This document shows positions 40,700-48,684 of a DNA stretch of 64,000 bases, piece after piece. How positions within the stretch are numbered: the stretch's first letter is position 1; each line of letters begins with the position of its first letter. Both the position numbers and the translations under genes were made by a program. The stretch spans positions 62,001 to 126,000 of the forward strand of contig NZ_VAJM01000014.1 of assembly GCF_005771675.1 (NCBI RefSeq). Reading direction: 5' to 3'. Under the pieces are notes generated by a model. That model made no database searches. It was not told where the DNA came from and worked only from the letters and a program-made list of their open reading frames with translations. The DNA is from Hymenobacter jeollabukensis (GTDB taxonomy: Bacteria; Bacteroidota; Bacteroidia; Cytophagales; Hymenobacteraceae).

Positions 40700-41404
40700 C
40701 TACGGACGCGGCTGGTAGTCGCTGCGGTGCAGGCCGCGCTGCGAGAACAGCGGCTCCCGGCCCCGTACCACCTTGTACAGGTCGCCGAGAAAGAGCTTGA
40801 CGCGGCCGTAGAAAATGACGCCGCTGATGTCGTCTTCGAGCTTATCGGCGGTGAGCAGGGCCTGGCGGTAGCCCACGCCCGCGCCCAGCCCCACCCAGCG
40901 AAACACCCGCATGTGCCCGCCCACGGTGGGCTCGATCAGCCAGATGGTGCGGCGCGGCGAGTGGTACACGGTGCCGTCGGGGTAGCGGTAGCGCACGTAG
41001 TAGTAGCCCAGGCCGGCCTGCACGGGCGTGCTCAGCTCCCAGCGCGGGGTGCCCACCAGCACGTACTCGCCGTAGAGCACGCCGTAGCGGAAGCGGATTT
41101 TATCGGTGCTGCCCGGGGGCACGAAGCTGGGCGGCACGGCGCGGGTGTTGATGGCGCTGCTCAGGAAGTACAGCCCCACGCCGGTGCGCAGGCGGCCGCG
41201 CCACTCCACGCCCAGCTTCAGGCCGTTGATGCCCACCATTTCGCGCTGCAGCAGGGAATAGCGCTGGTCGAACTGAAACACCAGGCGGCGGTGGGGCTGG
41301 CGCACCCGGCTCGTGTCGACTGGCTCCGACGCGGGCGCGGCTGGCGCCGCCTGGGCCAGCAACCACGACAAACTCAGCAGGGCAGTACGCAGCAAGGTCT
41401 TCAC
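40700..41404 (-). CDS. Probable outer membrane beta-barrel protein
   Basis: 234 residues. The start is GTG at 41404 (MKTLLRTALLSLSWLLAQAAPA signal peptide), six bases after a TAGCTTTG box on the minus strand (41417-41410), so the mRNA leader is very short. The mature sequence alternates hydrophobic and polar residues in strands of about ten (LKLGVEWRGRLRTGVGLYFLSS, IRFRYGVLYGEYVLVG, AGLGYYYVRYRYPDG, GAGVGYRQALLTA, GVIFYGRVKLFLGDLYKV), as in an eight-stranded outer membrane barrel. It ends in a hydrophilic tail instead of a terminal aromatic, which is unusual for BamA recognition. No ligand can be predicted. Confidence 0.72.
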   Translation of the reverse strand: MKTLLRTALLSLSWLLAQAAPAAPASEPVDTSRVRQPHRRLVFQFDQRYSLLQREMVGINGLKLGVEWRGRLRTGVGLYFLSSAINTRAVPPSFVPPGSTDKIRFRYGVLYGEYVLVGTPRWELSTPVQAGLGYYYVRYRYPDGTVYHSPRRTIWLIEPTVGGHMRVFRWVGLGAGVGYRQALLTADKLEDDISGVIFYGRVKLFLGDLYKVVRGREPLFSQRGLHRSDYQPRP

Positions 41405-41583
41405 GCAGCAAAGCTACGCGGCGGGCAGGGGGAAGTTGTGGCCGAAGCTGAACGGCCGGCCGACGCCCTACCCCGTCTTCGGCTCCGCTTCACCCGGCCG
41501 GCCGTACGGTTCGCCCGGTTCGGGCTTCGGGCGGGCGGGGCGGGCGCGTAGTTTTGGGCATCATCCACTTTCGCGCTGCCCCT

Positions 41584-42045
41584 ATGCCCGCTCTCACGCC
41601 CGACCTCGTTTTTTCCCTGGCCAACGCGGCCGTGCTGCCCGCCTGGCTGCTGCTGGTCGTGGCCCCGCGCTGGGGGCTCACGCGCCGGCTGGTGCGCAGC
41701 GGGCTGTGGCCGCTGCTGCTGGCCGCCACCTACGCCGCCCTCATCCTCACCCACTACCTCGGCCCCCACGCCACGGCGGGCGGCTTCGGCTCCCTGGCTG
41801 AAGTGCGCGCCCTGTTCGAAGACCCGTGGGCGCTGACGGCCGGCTGGGCCCACTACCTGTGCTTCGATTTGTGCGTGGGCCTCTGGGAAGTGCGCGACGC
41901 CGAGCGGCGCGGCCTGCCCCACCTGATCCTGGTGCCGGCGCTGCTGCTCACCTTCCTGGTGGGGCCGGTGGGGCTGCTGCTCTACGCCGCGCTGCGCCTG
42001 CTGCGCCCCGCGCCGCACCCGGCAGCCGCCCAGTCGGTGGCATAG
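41584..42045 (+). CDS. ABA4-like (DUF4281) membrane protein
   Basis: 153 residues from the ATG at 41584, 27 bases after a TAGTTTTG box (41549-41556). Four membrane helices (about 8-27, 35-53, 78-97 and 116-136). The segment TAGWAHYLCFDLCVGLWEVRDAERRGLPHLILVPALLLTFLVGP is the core signature of the ABA4 family, named after a plant protein needed for neoxanthin synthesis. Bacterial members are uncharacterised; a link to carotenoids is possible because these bacteria are pigmented, but that is an inference. It starts a run of three small membrane-protein genes ahead of a LytS/LytTR pair. Confidence 0.85.
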   Translation: MPALTPDLVFSLANAAVLPAWLLLVVAPRWGLTRRLVRSGLWPLLLAATYAALILTHYLGPHATAGGFGSLAEVRALFEDPWALTAGWAHYLCFDLCVGLWEVRDAERRGLPHLILVPALLLTFLVGPVGLLLYAALRLLRPAPHPAAAQSVA

Positions 42046-42087
42046 CTGCGCCTGCTTTTTCTACCAACCAAACCGCCTTTCTGACCT

Positions 42088-42933
42088 ATGAAAACCGCCC
42101 TGGCACCCACTTTTTCGCTGTCCGAGCAAGCAACTACCCCTACCCGCCCGGCGGCCTGGCTGCGGGTGCTGCACGGCTGCCAGCCCGCGCTGGCCTGGGC
42201 CGGCTGGCTGCACCTGGGCTTGCTGCTGGCCTGCCTCGTGCTCTGGACGCTGGACGGCCGCACGGTCACCGGCCTGAACGTGTGGATCAAGCCGGCCAAG
42301 TTCAGCCTCTCGGGCCTGATCTACCTCTGGACGCTGGCCTGGCTGCTGGCCGACGTGCCGGCCGCCGGGCAGCGCGCGGCGCGGCGCATCGGGCGGCTGG
42401 TGGCCTTGAGCATGGTGGTGGAAATGGCGTGCATCGTGCTGCAGGCGGCCCGCGGCACTACCTCGCACTTCAACATCGGCTCGGCCTTCGACGGGGCGGT
42501 GTTTCAGCTCATGGGCATCTTCATTGGCATCAACACCGTGGCCATCGTCTGGGCGCTGGGGCTGGTGTTTCGGCAGCGGCCCTTCGGCTCGGCGGCCTGG
42601 GTGTGGGGCATCCGGCTGGGGCTGCTGGTGTTTCTGGTGGGCAGCGTGGTGGGCGGCGTGATGGCCGGGCGGCTGGCCCACACCGTGGGCGCCGCCGACG
42701 GAGGCGCGGGCCTGCCCATCCTGGGCTGGAGCACCCGCCACGGCGACTTGCGCGCCGCTCACTTCCTGGGCTTGCACGCCCTGCAGGCGCTGCCGCTGGC
42801 GGGCTGGCTGCTGGGCCGGCGGGTAGCGGGCCGGGCCGCCCAAACGCTGGGCGTGGCCGCCGTTGCTTTGCTCTACGCCGGCGCCGTGGGCTGGCTGTTC
42901 TGGCACGCCATGCAGGGCCTGCCGCTGTGGTAG
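42088..42933 (+). CDS. Polytopic membrane protein, unknown function
   Basis: 281 residues. About seven hydrophobic helices follow an N-terminal 30-residue cytosolic stretch. Conserved-looking polar motifs sit near the helix ends: NVWIKPAKFSLSGLIYLWTLAW, HFNIGSAFDGAVFQLMG, GHRLAHT-type H in AGRLAHTVG, and RHGDLRAAHFLGLHALQALP. The two histidines in RAAHFLGLHALQ are in one predicted helix and could ligate a metal or heme. It is 42 bp after the ABA4-like gene and on the same strand. Similar proteins occur widely in Bacteroidota as hypotheticals; I know no function. Confidence 0.75.
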   Translation: MKTALAPTFSLSEQATTPTRPAAWLRVLHGCQPALAWAGWLHLGLLLACLVLWTLDGRTVTGLNVWIKPAKFSLSGLIYLWTLAWLLADVPAAGQRAARRIGRLVALSMVVEMACIVLQAARGTTSHFNIGSAFDGAVFQLMGIFIGINTVAIVWALGLVFRQRPFGSAAWVWGIRLGLLVFLVGSVVGGVMAGRLAHTVGAADGGAGLPILGWSTRHGDLRAAHFLGLHALQALPLAGWLLGRRVAGRAAQTLGVAAVALLYAGAVGWLFWHAMQGLPLW

Positions 42934-42935
42934 GC

Positions 42936-42965
42936 GGTCAGTTGTCAGTTGTCAGTTGTCAGTTG
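42936..42965. repeat. Single-armed word array
   Basis: About four copies of CAGTTGT, starting two bases after a stop codon. It uses the same words as the arrays at 2259, 39973 and 63796 but has no inverted partner. Confidence 0.75.
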
Positions 42966-43076
42966 GCTACGCCGTCTTACCTGCGCCCGTTCGTTCGGAG
43001 TACGTCTGCCGTTGTAGAGCGTCCCGGCTGGGCTGGTTGCTAAACCTAAGTACCTGCTTCTTCAACCCTTTCCCGC

Positions 43077-43499
43077 ATGGACCTTTCTCAACCGGCCCGC
43101 CTGCTCAGCGGCATTGCCTTGATCCTGGTGCCGACCATTGCCTTCGGCGGCCATTTCCTGCTGCAGCTGCTGAGCGGCCGCCACGCGCAGCTGGGGCTGA
43201 ACCCGCTGCAAAAATCCCTGATGCGGGCCGGCCACGCCCACGCCGGGGTGCTGGTACTGCTCTGCCTGCTGGCCCAGCTCTTCCTCGATTCGCTGGCCTT
43301 CGGCGCGGGCCTGGGCTGGGCCGTGCGGCTGGGCTTCGTGCTGGCGCCGATGCTGGTGAGCGGCGGCTTTTTCGCGGCGGCGGCGGGCCGGAATATCGTG
43401 CGGCCCGGCCGGGCCGGATTGGCGCTAATTTACGCCGGGGCCCTGCTGCTGACGTTGAGCACCGTGACGCTGGGCGTGGCCCTGGTGCGCAGCGCCTGA
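43077..43499 (+). CDS. Small four-helix membrane protein
   Basis: 140 residues. Four hydrophobic helices (about 8-30, 52-70, 75-100 and 112-135). Histidines in FGGHFLLQLL, GRHAQLGL and AGHAHAGVLVLLCLLAQ fit the pattern of a cofactor- or metal-binding bundle (the HAH pair opens helix 2). It follows the 42088 gene and precedes the LytS kinase gene by 37 bp, so it may be cotranscribed with the sensor system. Family not recognised. Confidence 0.75.
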   Translation: MDLSQPARLLSGIALILVPTIAFGGHFLLQLLSGRHAQLGLNPLQKSLMRAGHAHAGVLVLLCLLAQLFLDSLAFGAGLGWAVRLGFVLAPMLVSGGFFAAAAGRNIVRPGRAGLALIYAGALLLTLSTVTLGVALVRSA

Positions 43500-43536
43500 T
43501 GCGCGGATTATGGGCGGCCCGCGTCATCTTTAGGCC

Positions 43537-44559
43537 ATGAACGATTTGCGTCTGCGCCTCGTGGGCATGCCCGCGCTGAGCTTGCTCATTGCCGTGCTGA
43601 ACGCCAAGCACTGGTATTCCTGGGGGCAAGCGGCCATGAGCTGGGGCATCTCGCTGCTGTTTACGGCCGTGCTCTGGCAGGGCACGCGCACCATCTGGGC
43701 GCTGCTGGTCGAGCGGTTTCCGCGGGTGGAGCAAACCGCGCGGCGGCTGTGGCTGCTGCTGCTCACCTGCCTGCTCTACACCAGTGCGGCCACCGTGGCG
43801 CTGGTGGCGCTCCTGCACCTGGCCATGCCCCAGTACTTCTCGCTCAGTCCCGCGGCGTTGCTCGGCCAGATCGGCTTCAACCTGATTCCGACCACCATAG
43901 TGATGCTGGGCTACGAGAGCCGGCACTTCTTTCTGCAGTGGGCCGAAAACGTGCGCCGCGCCGAGCAGCTGCTGGGCGCCAGCCAGCGCGCCCAGCTCGA
44001 AGCCCTGCAGCAGCAGCTCGACCCGCACTTCCTCTTCAACACCCTCAACACCCTGGCCGCCCTGGTGGAGCCCGACAACGCCCCGGCCCAGCAGTTCGTG
44101 GAGCAGCTAGCCGATGTGTACCGCTACGTGCTGCTCAGCCGCGAGCGGCGCACCGTACCGCTGCGCGAGGAGCTGGCCTTCGTGGAAGCCTACGTGGCCC
44201 TGCAGAAAGCCCGCCTGCGCGACAACCTGCAGGTGCACCTGACCGTGCCACCGGCCCTGCTCGACGCGCACGTGGCCCCGCTGAGCGTGCAGCTGCTGAT
44301 CGAAAATGCGCTGAAGCACAACGAAGCCTCGCGCCAGCACCCGCTGCACGTGCGCGTGGCGGCCGCGGGCGAGTGGCTGGCGGTGAGCAACCCGCGCCGC
44401 GCCCGCAGCACCAGCCTCGCCCCGCCCGGCACCGGCACGGGCCTGCGCAACATCCGCGAGCGGTACACCCTGCTGCTCCCCGCCCGCCCCGTCCATATCG
44501 ACGCGGCCCCCGACACCTTCACGGTGCGGCTCCCGCTACTGGGGAATTCTGAAGTATGA
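43537..44559 (+). CDS. LytS-type sensor histidine kinase
   Basis: 340 residues. Four N-terminal membrane helices (about 10-140) form the sensor, followed by a coiled segment and the His_kinase domain (QQLDPHFLFNTLNTLAALVE, phospho-acceptor H164) and an ATPase half with LLIENALKHN (N-box) and GTGTGLRNIRERY (G-box). This is the YehU/LytS class that partners LytTR response regulators. The cognate regulator is the next gene. The last codons (NSEV) and the stop TGA (44557-44559) come from a two-armed word array that fills the gap to the regulator gene. The signal is unknown. Confidence 0.93.
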   Translation: MNDLRLRLVGMPALSLLIAVLNAKHWYSWGQAAMSWGISLLFTAVLWQGTRTIWALLVERFPRVEQTARRLWLLLLTCLLYTSAATVALVALLHLAMPQYFSLSPAALLGQIGFNLIPTTIVMLGYESRHFFLQWAENVRRAEQLLGASQRAQLEALQQQLDPHFLFNTLNTLAALVEPDNAPAQQFVEQLADVYRYVLLSRERRTVPLREELAFVEAYVALQKARLRDNLQVHLTVPPALLDAHVAPLSVQLLIENALKHNEASRQHPLHVRVAAAGEWLAVSNPRRARSTSLAPPGTGTGLRNIRERYTLLLPARPVHIDAAPDTFTVRLPLLGNSEV

Positions 44560-44713
44560 ATGCTGAATTATGAATTCTCATGTCTTGCCCCGCCTGCTTT
44601 TGCCCTTCAGATGGCAGTTCATCGGCCCTGGCTCAGCGGTGCAGATTCCCGGCATCACCACCTCGGCCCGCCTATCTTCCAATTCATAATTCAGCATTCA
44701 TCATTCAGAATTC
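44544..44713. repeat. Two-armed word array between LytS and LytTR genes
   Basis: The left arm (44544-44581) has GAATTCTGAAGTATGAATGC-type words and includes the kinase stop codon. The right arm (44681-44713) is its complement with few mismatches and ends seven bases before the regulator ATG. The loop is about 100 bases. The words match the heptamer family at 11761. Confidence 0.9.
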
Positions 44714-44719
44714 AATCCC

Positions 44720-45499
44720 ATGACCGTTCTGCTGCTTGAAGACGAATACCCGGCGGCTGAGCGCCTGCAGCGCCTGCTGGCCCAGGCCGCGCCCGAGGCC
44801 CGCGTGGTGGCCCACCACGACACGGTGGCCGGGGCCGTGGACTGGCTGCGCACCCACCCCGCGCCCGACCTCATCCTGGCCGACATTCACCTGGCCGACG
44901 GCATCAGCCTCGACGTGTTCGACCAGCTGGTGGTGACCACGCCCGTCATTTTCACCACCGCCTACGACCAGTACGCCCTGCAGGCCTTCCGCACCCACAG
45001 CGTCGATTACCTGCTCAAGCCCATCAAGCTGGCCGAGCTGCAGACGGCCCTGCAGAAGCTGCGCCAGTGGCACAGCCCCGCGCTGGCCGCCTCGGTGGTG
45101 GCCGAGCGCCTGCAGGACCTGCTGCACCAGGCACCGGCCGACCCGAGCGCCGCGCCCGCGCCCAAAACGCGCTTTCTGGTCCGCCAGGGCGAGCAGCTGC
45201 TGCCGGTAGCCGCCGCCGACATTGCCTGGTTTCAGAGCCGCCACGAGACGGTGACCCTGGTTACGCTGGCCGGGCAGCGCTACCTCGTCGACTACACCCT
45301 GGAGCAGCTGGAGCAGCGCCTCGACCCCGGGCAGTTTTTCCGGCTCAACCGGCAGTTCATTGCCCAGCTGGCGGCCGTGCAGCGCCTGCACCCGTGGTTC
45401 AACGGCAAGCTCAAGCTGGATTTGCAGCCCGCCCCGGCCGACGAGGTCATCGTGAGCCGGGAGAAGGCGGCGGCGGTGAAAAGCTGGCTGGAAGACTAG
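44720..45499 (+). CDS. LytTR-family response regulator
   Basis: 259 residues. Receiver domain 1-120 with acidic pocket E7/D8, phospho-acceptor D55 (LILADIHLADG), T in TTAYD and K in YLLKPIKL. After a linker comes a LytTR DNA-binding domain (about 150-255), with RFLVRQGEQLLPVAAADIAWFQ and the RLNRQFIAQLAAVQRL helix. These regulators bind direct-repeat sites. Cognate kinase immediately upstream. The target genes are unknown; the three membrane-protein genes upstream or the BNR-type secreted protein downstream are candidates by position. Confidence 0.95.
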   Translation: MTVLLLEDEYPAAERLQRLLAQAAPEARVVAHHDTVAGAVDWLRTHPAPDLILADIHLADGISLDVFDQLVVTTPVIFTTAYDQYALQAFRTHSVDYLLKPIKLAELQTALQKLRQWHSPALAASVVAERLQDLLHQAPADPSAAPAPKTRFLVRQGEQLLPVAAADIAWFQSRHETVTLVTLAGQRYLVDYTLEQLEQRLDPGQFFRLNRQFIAQLAAVQRLHPWFNGKLKLDLQPAPADEVIVSREKAAAVKSWLED

Positions 45500-45573
45500 C
45501 CGCAACGCGCAGATTCGGCGTTACATACAATTCAACCTATTTTGAGCCAATTCCTTTCTTTAATCCTTACCGC

Positions 45574-46989
45574 ATGAAAGCACCCCTACTCCTCGCGCTG
45601 GGCCTGCTGGGCCTGAGCACCACCGCCCGGGCGCAGGCTCATTCCTTTCCAACGGCTCCCTGCTATACCACCGGCCCGCTGTGGTTTCAGCAAAACCTGG
45701 CAAGTGCGGTGCAGACCCCGCCCTGGGCCGTGTCGCAGGAAATGCGCACCGTGGACGGGCAGACGGCCTGGCAGCTGCTGAGCACCGACCACCCCGTTAG
45801 CCTGCCGCAAAACCGCGGCTACGGCATTTCGCGCACCGACGACTGGGGCCAGACCTGGCAGTACCGCGCCCTGAGCGGCGGCAACAACCTGCGGGTGGAG
45901 CAGCTGACGCCCACCAGCGCCACCATGGCCTTCCTGCTGAAGTACGACGCCACCTGGCAGCACATGACGCTGGAACGCACCACCGACGGCGGTACCACCT
46001 GGAATACCGTGCTGCCCACCGCGCAGCTGCCCCGGTTTCCCCTGATGCAGTTCAGCAGCGCCACCGAAGGCCTGATTCTGGGCCAGCGCCGCGGTCCGGG
46101 CGGGGGCCTGCTGGCCCTGCGCACCACCGATGGCGGCAGCACCTGGGCGCCTCTGCCCGCCGCCGACCTGCCCACCGCCGCTTCGCCCAAGGAAATCGTG
46201 CTGTCCGAGAGCTTTACGTCCCTGGGCAACACGATGTGGGTTATGGCCTCCGACTCTGACTTTGTGGCGCCGCCCCGCCTGCTGCGCTCCACCGACCGGG
46301 GCCTGCACTGGACGGCCAGCGCCCCCATTCAGGGTATGGGCGCGGTGGCCGTGTACTACCGTTATTCATTGGCCTTCAAAGATGTTAACAACGGCTTGCT
46401 GGCCAGCCAGGGCGGCCTGCTGACCACCACCAACGGGGGCAACTCCTGGCAGGCCATAGCGAATACCGGCACGCTGCACACCACCAAAGTCAAGGCCATT
46501 CCGGGCACGCAGTTCTACATGAGCGTGGGCCCCGATGACACCGGCACCAATAACTACGGCGTGTCGTACAGCTACGACCAGGGCCTGACCTGGCACGAGC
46601 TGGCCTCCAATACCTACTTTTCCAGCTTCGACTACGCCAACTCCACCACCGGCTACTTCGGCGCCTACACCGACGCCAACGGCCAGGGCGGCGTGTACCG
46701 CACTTCGCAGGCCACCCTGGCGACCCAACCCGCAGCGGCCGGACCGGCGGCTTTCAGCCTCGCCCCCAACCCCAGCCCCGACGGTACCGTGCAGCTGCAT
46801 ACGGCCGCGCCCACCGGCGCCCGGCTGCGCATCTGCGACGTGCTGGGCCGGGAGGTGTACGCCCGCACCCTGCCCGCCGCCACCGGCCAGTCCCTGGTGC
46901 TGGATCTGGCGGGCCAGGCCAAGGGCGTGTACATCGTCAGCCTGACGGCGGGGCCGCACACGCAGCAGCAGCGCCTGGTGCTCCGGTAA
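45574..46989 (+). CDS. Secreted BNR/propeller-type protein with T9SS sorting domain
   Basis: 471 residues with a signal peptide (MKAPLLLALGLLGLSTTARAQ). The body is a beta-propeller built of BNR/Asp-box-like repeats: RTDDWGQTWQYRAL, RTTDGGTTWNTVL, RTTDGGSTWAPLP, RSTDRGLHWTAS, TTTNGGNSWQAIA and SYDQGLTWHELA (six blades readable). The last 80 residues are a T9SS type-A domain (SLAPNPSPDGTVQL, GREVYARTLP and KGVYIVSL). It is exported by the type IX system. Such propellers resemble photosystem-assembly (Ycf48-like) and sialidase-type repeats but carry no sialidase catalytic residues here. Surface binding is a reasonable guess. Confidence 0.88.
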   Translation: MKAPLLLALGLLGLSTTARAQAHSFPTAPCYTTGPLWFQQNLASAVQTPPWAVSQEMRTVDGQTAWQLLSTDHPVSLPQNRGYGISRTDDWGQTWQYRALSGGNNLRVEQLTPTSATMAFLLKYDATWQHMTLERTTDGGTTWNTVLPTAQLPRFPLMQFSSATEGLILGQRRGPGGGLLALRTTDGGSTWAPLPAADLPTAASPKEIVLSESFTSLGNTMWVMASDSDFVAPPRLLRSTDRGLHWTASAPIQGMGAVAVYYRYSLAFKDVNNGLLASQGGLLTTTNGGNSWQAIANTGTLHTTKVKAIPGTQFYMSVGPDDTGTNNYGVSYSYDQGLTWHELASNTYFSSFDYANSTTGYFGAYTDANGQGGVYRTSQATLATQPAAAGPAAFSLAPNPSPDGTVQLHTAAPTGARLRICDVLGREVYARTLPAATGQSLVLDLAGQAKGVYIVSLTAGPHTQQQRLVLR

Positions 46990-47007
46990 GTTCTCCTGCC
47001 AATCAAT

Positions 47008-47051
47008 ACCGGCCCGGGGCCGGCAGCTTTGTCTGCCGACCCCGGGCCGGT
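47008..47051. terminator. Probable bidirectional terminator
   Basis: Long stem ACCGGCCCGGGG/CCCCGGGCCGGT with an inner GGCAG/CTGCC, between convergent genes; no T run. Confidence 0.65.
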
Positions 47052-47065
47052 GGCGTTAGGGCGGG

Positions 47066-47797
47066 TCAGGCGTCGTCGTCGGCCAGGGCTTCCAGGTAGG
47101 TCACTACTTCGGCCAGGGCCTCCACGCGGTGAAAGGGCACGCCTACCAGCTGCTCGGCGGGCACTTCCTCCATCACCCAGGTGGTGTGGTAGGGCACGTG
47201 CACGGCGCGGGCGCCGAGGCGGGCCACCGGCAGCACGTCGGATTTCAGCGAGTTGCCGATCATCACAAACTGCTCGGGGCGCAGGCCGTAGCGCTGCAGC
47301 AGGCGCCGGTAGGTGGCCTCGTTTTTCTCGCTCACGATTTCGACGTGGGCGAAATAGTCGCCCAGGCCGGAGCGGGCCAGCTTGCTTTCCTGGTCGAACA
47401 GGTCGCCCTTGGTGAGCAGCATCAGCCGGTGGCCCTGCTCCTGCAGCACGTCGAGCACCGCGCGCACGTCGGGCAGCGGCTCAATGGGATAATCGAGCAG
47501 GCGCTTGCCGTGGTCGAGGATCTGCTGGATTTCGCGGCCCGTCACCCGGCCGTCGGTCAGGCTGATGATGGTTTCGACCATGCAGATGATAAACGACTTG
47601 GCCCCGTAGCCGAGCAGGGGCAGGTCGCGGCGCTGCACCTCGTTGAAGCGCCGGCTGAGCGTGTCGGCGTCGGCGTAGTGGGTGAGCAGCTCGTAGAGCT
47701 GGGCTTCGGCCTGGTCGTAGTGCGGCTGGTTGGGCCACAGCGTATCGTCGGCGTCGAAGGCAATGAGCGTGGGAGCGGGCATGGCGGGGTGCGGCAT
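47066..47797 (-). CDS. HAD-family hydrolase
   Basis: 243 residues (start ATG 47797, or ATG 47782). HAD motif I is FDADDTLWPN (D15, D17 from the first ATG), motif II is T in LMLLTKGD, motif III is K/R in VEIVSEKNEATY and motif IV is MIGNSLKSDVLPVARLGARAVHVP. The C1-type helical cap lies between I and II. Phosphatase activity on small phosphorylated metabolites is expected, but the substrate is not known. Promoter: TAGCTTTG on the minus strand at 47825-47818, part of the symmetrical repeat at 47817-48023, from which the opposite gene is also transcribed. Confidence 0.92.
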   Translation of the reverse strand: MPHPAMPAPTLIAFDADDTLWPNQPHYDQAEAQLYELLTHYADADTLSRRFNEVQRRDLPLLGYGAKSFIICMVETIISLTDGRVTGREIQQILDHGKRLLDYPIEPLPDVRAVLDVLQEQGHRLMLLTKGDLFDQESKLARSGLGDYFAHVEIVSEKNEATYRRLLQRYGLRPEQFVMIGNSLKSDVLPVARLGARAVHVPYHTTWVMEEVPAEQLVGVPFHRVEALAEVVTYLEALADDDA

Positions 47798-47816
47798 TAG
47801 AATGGGCCGGACGGCT

Positions 47817-48023
47817 GGCAAAGCTACGGCTGGCGCCGGTTTAGCCGCCTGCGGCGGCGTAACCGGTGCCCAAAATAAAGCAGGCTTTCAGCCTGCGTGG
47901 AATGTTGCCGCGTAGTCCAGCAGGATTCATATGGGCGCCAGACGCAGGCTGAAAGCCTGCCCGAAAGTAGGGACCGGTTACACTGTCTTCGACAGCTAAA
48001 CCGGCGCCAGCCGTAGTTTTGCC
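47817..48023. promoter_or_regulatory. Nested inverted repeat with outward-facing promoters
   Basis: Three pairs of inverted segments are in register: 47817-47845 with 47995-48023 (29 bases, one mismatch), 47859-47867 with 47973-47981, and 47880-47898 with 47942-47960. The outermost segment contains TAGCTTTG (minus) and TAGTTTTG (plus) -7 boxes pointing away from each other. Between outer and middle segments each side has its own small hairpin of different sequence. It lies between divergent genes. Confidence 0.85.
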
Positions 48024-48027
48024 CATT

Positions 48028-48684
48028 ATGAAGCACCAGATTGACCTCACGACCTGGAACCGCCGGGAGCATTTCGCGTTTTTCTCGGCCTTCGAAGAGC
48101 CGTTTTTCGGAGTGGTGGCCGAGGTGGACGCGGCCCGTGCCTACGCCCGCGCCAAGGCGCTGGGCGTGTCGTTTTTTCAGCTCTACCTGCACGCCGTGCT
48201 GCGGGCCGTCAACGTCGTGGAGGCCCTGCGCTACCGCATCGAGGACGGGCAGGTGTGGTGCTACGACGTCGTCCACGCCTCGGCCACGCTCACCCGCCCC
48301 GACAATACCTTCGGCTTTAGCTTCGTGCCTTACGCGCCCGCCCTGGCCGATTTTGGCCCCGGCCTGCAGGCCGAAATGGCGGCCGTGCGCCAGAGCAGCG
48401 GCCTGCGCCTCAACGACGTGACGGCCCGCCCCGACGTCATCCATTTCTCCGCTATTCCCTGGCTCAGCTTCACCGGCCTCACCCACGCCCGCTCATTCAG
48501 CTACCCCGACTCGGTGCCGAAAATATCGGTGGGCCGCACCCGCGCCGAGGGCCAGCAGCTGCTGATGCCCGTAGCCGTCAACGCCCACCACGGCCTGGCC
48601 GACGGCTACCACGTCGGGCTGTTCTTCGAGCAGCTGCAGCAGGCGCTGGATTCGGATGAGTCGGCGCCCGGCAGGTCAGCCTAG
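48028..48684 (+). CDS. Chloramphenicol acetyltransferase-like protein
   Basis: 218 residues of the CatA-type acetyltransferase fold. The catalytic motif NAHHGLADGYHV is intact (catalytic His H188, with D191), and N-terminal motifs match (LTTWNRREHFAFFSAFEEPFFG). Homologues transfer acetyl from acetyl-CoA to chloramphenicol, but chromosomal versions in environmental bacteria often have other substrates, so resistance cannot be inferred. The ATG is six bases after a TAGTTTTG box (48014-48021) at the end of the symmetrical repeat, so the leader is minimal. It overlaps the 3' end of the membrane protein gene on the other strand by nine bases. Confidence 0.88.
   Translation: MKHQIDLTTWNRREHFAFFSAFEEPFFGVVAEVDAARAYARAKALGVSFFQLYLHAVLRAVNVVEALRYRIEDGQVWCYDVVHASATLTRPDNTFGFSFVPYAPALADFGPGLQAEMAAVRQSSGLRLNDVTARPDVIHFSAIPWLSFTGLTHARSFSYPDSVPKISVGRTRAEGQQLLMPVAVNAHHGLADGYHVGLFFEQLQQALDSDESAPGRSA

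Noticed and set aside
47817-48023. Simple shared terminator between the HAD and CAT-like genes
   Set aside because: The genes are divergent, so a terminator is not expected there; the element carries two outward promoter boxes.
48028-48684. Acquired chloramphenicol resistance gene
   Set aside because: Base composition and promoter style match the neighbours and no mobile element is adjacent; the family is broad, so resistance cannot be claimed.
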